Source: DATMER01 sp963844885
GTDB taxonomy: Bacteria > Acidobacteriota > Thermoanaerobaculia > Multivoradales > UBA5704
NCBI GenBank assembly: GCA_963844885.1
Contig: CAWJQA010000006.1
Span: forward strand, 1-64,000
DNA length: 64,000 nt
Direction: 5' to 3'
In this document: one piece after another, positions 61,621 to 64,000 of the stretch
Position numbering within the stretch: the first letter of the stretch is position 1
Layout of the letters: every line of letters starts with the position of its first letter
Translations under genes and position numbers: made by a program
Notes under the pieces: model-generated
Database searches by the model: none
What the model was told of the DNA's origin: nothing
What the model saw: only the letters and a program-made list of their open reading frames with translations

Positions 61621-62616
61621 TTAGGGTGCGTTCGGAACGCGAAGGGGGGACATACCGGCTCGCAGACCCGCCGTGCCCGCTCCGCAGACGACGGCGCAAA
61701 CTTCCCCAGGCGGCCCGGCCGGCCCGGCCGGCTCCGGGATCCGGCCGGTGAGCCAGGCCGCCACGGCGGCGGCTCCGGATAACTCGGCGGCGATCCCCAT
61801 CTCCTGCCAGAGCCAGCGGGCGGCGTCGATCATCTCCTCATCCGTGACCAGGACGATCTCGTCAACCTTCTCCTGGATGATCTCCAGGTTCAGCTCGGCG
61901 CTCTTGCGCGGAGCCAGGGTGTTGGCCGCCGTGGCGATCGTTTCGAGCTCGACGAGGGCGCCGGCCCGCACGCTCTCGAAGAGTGTCGGCGCGCCGACCG
62001 GCTCGACGCCGATCACCCGCGCGCCGGGCATCAGCGCTTTGACGGCCGTCGCGATCCCGGAGATCAACCCGCCGCCACCGATGGCCACCACGACGGTCGA
62101 GACCTCCGGAACGTCCTCGGCGATCTCCAGTCCGACCGTCCCCTGGCCGGCGACGACGGCGGGATCGGAGAAGGCGTGGACATAAGTCCGGCCGTCGCGC
62201 TCGGCGACGCTCCGGGCCTCCCGGTCGGCCTCGTCCCACACGTCCCCGAAGCGGACGACCGACGCGCCCCAGCTCTCGATCTGGCCCACTTTCACCGGCG
62301 ACGCGCTGTGCGGGAGGTAGATGGTCGTGGGTACGCGGGCGAGCCAGCCGGCGTAGGCGACGCCGAGGCCATGGTTGCCGCCGGACGCCGTCACAAGACC
62401 GCGCCCGACCCTTTCCGGCGGCAGGGTCAGCACCCGGTTCGTGGCGCCGCGCGCCTTGAAGGAGCCGGTGACCTGGAGAGATTCCAGCTTCAGCGAGAGG
62501 CCGCCGGGGCTGGCGGCGGCGGGACGGCGCACGGCCTCCGCGCGGACCGTCGGCGTCCTCCGGATGCGCCCGGACAAGCGCGCACGCGCTTCGCGGATGT
62601 CGCCGAGATCCACCAT
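61621..62616 (-). CDS. PLP-dependent serine/threonine dehydratase or racemase
   Basis: This 331-residue fold-type II PLP enzyme has the PLP lysine in LQVTGSFKARGATN, the Gly loop in VTASGGNHGLGVAYAG, the phosphate-binding VVAIGGGGLISGIATAV and the C-terminal VCGAGTAGLRAG. This is the pattern of threonine dehydratases without the ACT domain, and also of serine racemases; the sequence cannot decide between deamination and racemisation. It lies about 100 bp upstream of the fkb operon on the same strand, so read-through is possible. It is divergent from the XRE gene. The start is at 62616. Confidence 0.88.
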   Translation of the reverse strand: MVDLGDIREARARLSGRIRRTPTVRAEAVRRPAAASPGGLSLKLESLQVTGSFKARGATNRVLTLPPERVGRGLVTASGGNHGLGVAYAGWLARVPTTIYLPHSASPVKVGQIESWGASVVRFGDVWDEADREARSVAERDGRTYVHAFSDPAVVAGQGTVGLEIAEDVPEVSTVVVAIGGGGLISGIATAVKALMPGARVIGVEPVGAPTLFESVRAGALVELETIATAANTLAPRKSAELNLEIIQEKVDEIVLVTDEEMIDAARWLWQEMGIAAELSGAAAVAAWLTGRIPEPAGPAGPPGEVCAVVCGAGTAGLRAGMSPLRVPNAP

Positions 62617-62641
62617 GGCCGCATCGTATCAGGGGCGGAAA

Positions 62642-62682
62642 CTTACGCCTCGAAGATGCTTGACTTACGCCCTTGTTACGCC
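62642..62682 (+). promoter_or_regulatory. helically phased TTACGCC operator repeats
   Basis: TTACGCC occurs at 62643, 62665 and 62676, with starts 22 and 11 bases apart, that is two and one turns of the helix. It lies between the dehydratase start (62616) and the XRE gene. This spacing suits cooperative binding by a repressor; the XRE protein itself is the obvious candidate. Confidence 0.6.
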
Positions 62683-62772
62683 TAAGCTTCCTCCATGGTG
62701 GAGAAAGCAGTCAACACCCCTCCTTCCCCGGGCGCCCCCCGCCCGGGGAACCTTTTTCAGGAGAACGGAGCC

Positions 62773-63240
62773 GTGGCCACATCGGTATTGGACGGCCTCG
62801 GCCAGGCGCTGCGCTGGCTCAGAGACCGGAACGGCAGAAAGCAGTACCAGGTGGCGGAAGCCGCCGGGATCACCAAGGGGATGCTGTCCTCGTACGAGAC
62901 GGGCCGGCAGAAGCCCTCTCTGCAGACGCTGGACAAGCTGCTGAGCACTCTCGGGTGTACCCTGCACGACCTCCACAACGCGATGGAGATCGTACACGGC
63001 CGCCCGGCCGCGGGGCAGCCGAGTGGAAGGCCGGGCGAAGCCTCGCCAAGACGGTGGCCCGGGAGCGGGTTCCCGGACCTCTACAGCGTCCTGGGCTACA
63101 GCGATCCGCTGCCCAAGGAGCTGGAGAGCGCCTTCGAGCAGCTCCTCGAAGGCTTCCACCAGCTCGTCCGCTACATGCATGCGAGCCTGCTGGACCGACT
63201 GCCCGAGCGGCCCGAGGAGCCCTCCGGCGACGAGACGTAG
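62773..63240 (+). CDS. XRE-family transcriptional regulator
   Basis: This is a 155-residue protein. The HTH spans about residues 13-65 (LRWLRDRNGRKQYQVAEAAGITKGMLSSYETGRQKPSLQTLDKLL), a clear Cro/CI-type domain. The C-terminal part has a helix pair LESAFEQLLEGFHQLVRYMHASLL likely for oligomerisation. The start is GTG 62773 with AGGAGA eight bases upstream; the ATG at 62695 has no ribosome site. Phased TTACGCC sites lie 90-130 bp upstream, suggesting autoregulation. The TAG stop is inside a GTAGGGGCAACC repeat. It is divergent from the dehydratase and may control it. Confidence 0.85.
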   Translation: MATSVLDGLGQALRWLRDRNGRKQYQVAEAAGITKGMLSSYETGRQKPSLQTLDKLLSTLGCTLHDLHNAMEIVHGRPAAGQPSGRPGEASPRRWPGSGFPDLYSVLGYSDPLPKELESAFEQLLEGFHQLVRYMHASLLDRLPERPEEPSGDET

Positions 63241-63330
63241 GGGCAACCCTTGTGGTTGCCCCCGGGGGCAGGCACGAGGCCTGCCCCTACAGGTTTGAAC
63301 CCGGGGGCAGGCACGAGACCTGCCCCTACC
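63237..63330. repeat. three GGGGCA-type palindromic repeats spanning two stop codons
   Basis: Unit 1 (63237-63262) is GTAGGGGCAACC with its inverted half; units 2 and 3 (about 63259-63290 and 63301-63330) are near-identical GGGGGCAGGCACGAG plus CCTGCCCCTAC. The TAG stop of the XRE gene (63238-63240) and the TAG stop of the convergent aminotransferase (63326-63328) are the outer ends of the array. It may act as a two-way terminator. Confidence 0.75.
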
Positions 63331-64000
63331 CGCCGATCGGGTTGCCCGTCGGCAGCATCGCCTTGATGACCCGCGCGAGGCGGCGGATGCCCTCTTCGAG
63401 CCGGGCCGGCGCGTTGTTCCCGAAGCTCAGGCGCAGGCAGTGGTTGGCGTGCTTGCTGCCGTTGGCGGCGAAGGCCACACCCGGCGTGAAGGCCACGTTC
63501 TCGGTCTCCACCGCGGCGCGCAGGAGGACGGTCGCGTCCATCTCGCGCGGCAGCTCCACCCAGACGAACATGCCGCTCGACGGCCGGCTCCACTTCACTT
63601 CCTTCGGGAAGTGCTCGTCCAGAGCCTTGAGCATGGCGTCCCGGCGGCGGCGGTACTCGTCCCGGATCGACTCGATGTGCGTCGGTAGATAGCCGCACTC
63701 GAGGTAGCTGAAGATCGTGCGGTGGCTGAAGGACGGCGTGTCCAGGTCGGCCGCGTGCTTGAGCATCGACAGGCGCGGCGCCAGCTCCTCGGGTACGACC
63801 GTCCAGCCGGCGCGCAGCGCCGGGGCCAGGATCTTCGAGAACGAGCCCAGGTAGAAGACCCACTTCTCGTCCAGGGCGCGCAGGGGCGGCGCCGGACGCT
63901 TGTCATAGTAGAGGAAGCCATAGGCGTCGTCCTCAAGGATCGGCACCCCGAAGGCCCGCGCCAGCTCCACGAGACGGTGGCGCTTCTCCACGCTGATGCT
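63326..64000 (-). CDS. PLP-dependent aminotransferase (class I/II), N-terminus beyond window
   Basis: The last 224 or so residues are present. ARAFGVPILEDDAYGFLYYD has the Asp and Tyr that contact PLP. LGSFSKILAPALRAGW has the PLP Lys in SFSK. C-terminal RRDAMLKALDEHFP, GMFVWVELP and CLRLSFGNNAP (Arg for the substrate carboxylate) follow. It belongs to the 2-aminoadipate/MocR-like aminotransferase subgroup; substrate not deducible. The frame is open to the window end, so the start is missing. The stop is supplied by the GTAGGGGCA repeat. Confidence 0.88.
   Translation of the reverse strand, partial: SISVEKRHRLVELARAFGVPILEDDAYGFLYYDKRPAPPLRALDEKWVFYLGSFSKILAPALRAGWTVVPEELAPRLSMLKHAADLDTPSFSHRTIFSYLECGYLPTHIESIRDEYRRRRDAMLKALDEHFPKEVKWSRPSSGMFVWVELPREMDATVLLRAAVETENVAFTPGVAFAANGSKHANHCLRLSFGNNAPARLEEGIRRLARVIKAMLPTGNPIGG

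Noticed and set aside
1..64000. tRNA or rRNA genes
   Set aside because: I looked in the intergenic regions for tRNA-like TTCGA/CCA ends and rRNA motifs and found none I could support; a tRNAscan run would settle it.

Overview
The window is GC-rich (mostly 65-70 %), densely coded on both strands, and reads like an Acidobacteriota-type genome. The reasons are large Ser/Thr kinases with TPR tails, FHA-domain proteins, DinB and CMD-domain proteins, BNR-repeat secreted proteins, many GC-rich intergenic repeats and long spurious antisense frames. The taxon is an inference from gene content; there is no rRNA or other marker gene. At least ten otherwise conserved genes carry single-base frameshifts, so either the assembly has indel errors or the region is decaying.

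Region 1 (1-13.4 kb): a Uma2 nuclease fragment, small membrane proteins, a YebC-type regulator, and an aspartyl protease with a PDZ domain. Next is a cluster with a tandemly duplicated zinc-finger/TPR/Fis-type regulator, a tiny secreted protein of five 14-residue repeats, and a divergent run of three small proteins. It closes with tryptophan 2,3-dioxygenase coupled to an M1 peptidase, UDP-GlcNAc 2-epimerase and a DinB protein.

Region 2 (13.5-29.9 kb): an MscS channel fused to an FHA domain next to a membrane-anchored pseudokinase; a GGDEF-EAL protein; a secreted BNR-repeat protein; SDR, CMD and asparaginase-like genes; an AAA ATPase/TOPRIM-like pair that resembles OLD-type defence modules; two zinc proteases; LemA; thyA-folA; a GerMN lipoprotein; and TonB.

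Region 3 (30-41.4 kb): a surface-glycan locus with a sugar epimerase, membrane proteins, several glycosyltransferases (two fused to methyltransferases), a YfhO-like protein that seems to have lost its middle, and a Wzm/Wzt-type ABC exporter.

Region 4 (41.4-58.1 kb): an accessory region rich in mobile-element debris. It holds an ISAzo13-like fragment, an intact-ended ISNCY-like IS, an IS256 fragment and several REP-associated (RayT/Y1) transposase fragments with REP-like hairpins. Among these lie a sigma-54 activator with an FHA domain, a Ser/Thr kinase with TPRs, a chagasin-type protease inhibitor, a nucleotidyltransferase toxin-like pair, parDE, several small secreted proteins, a 41-bp tandem repeat array and a stray copy of the 3' end of fkbH.

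Region 5 (58.1-64 kb): an fkbK-fkbJ-fkbI-fkbH operon, the set that makes hydroxymalonyl-ACP from a glycolytic intermediate, with no polyketide synthase in view. It is followed by a serine/threonine dehydratase, an XRE regulator with a phased operator, and an aminotransferase cut by the window edge.

A recurrent theme is that several unrelated intergenic repeat families begin exactly at, and supply, the stop codon of the adjacent gene.
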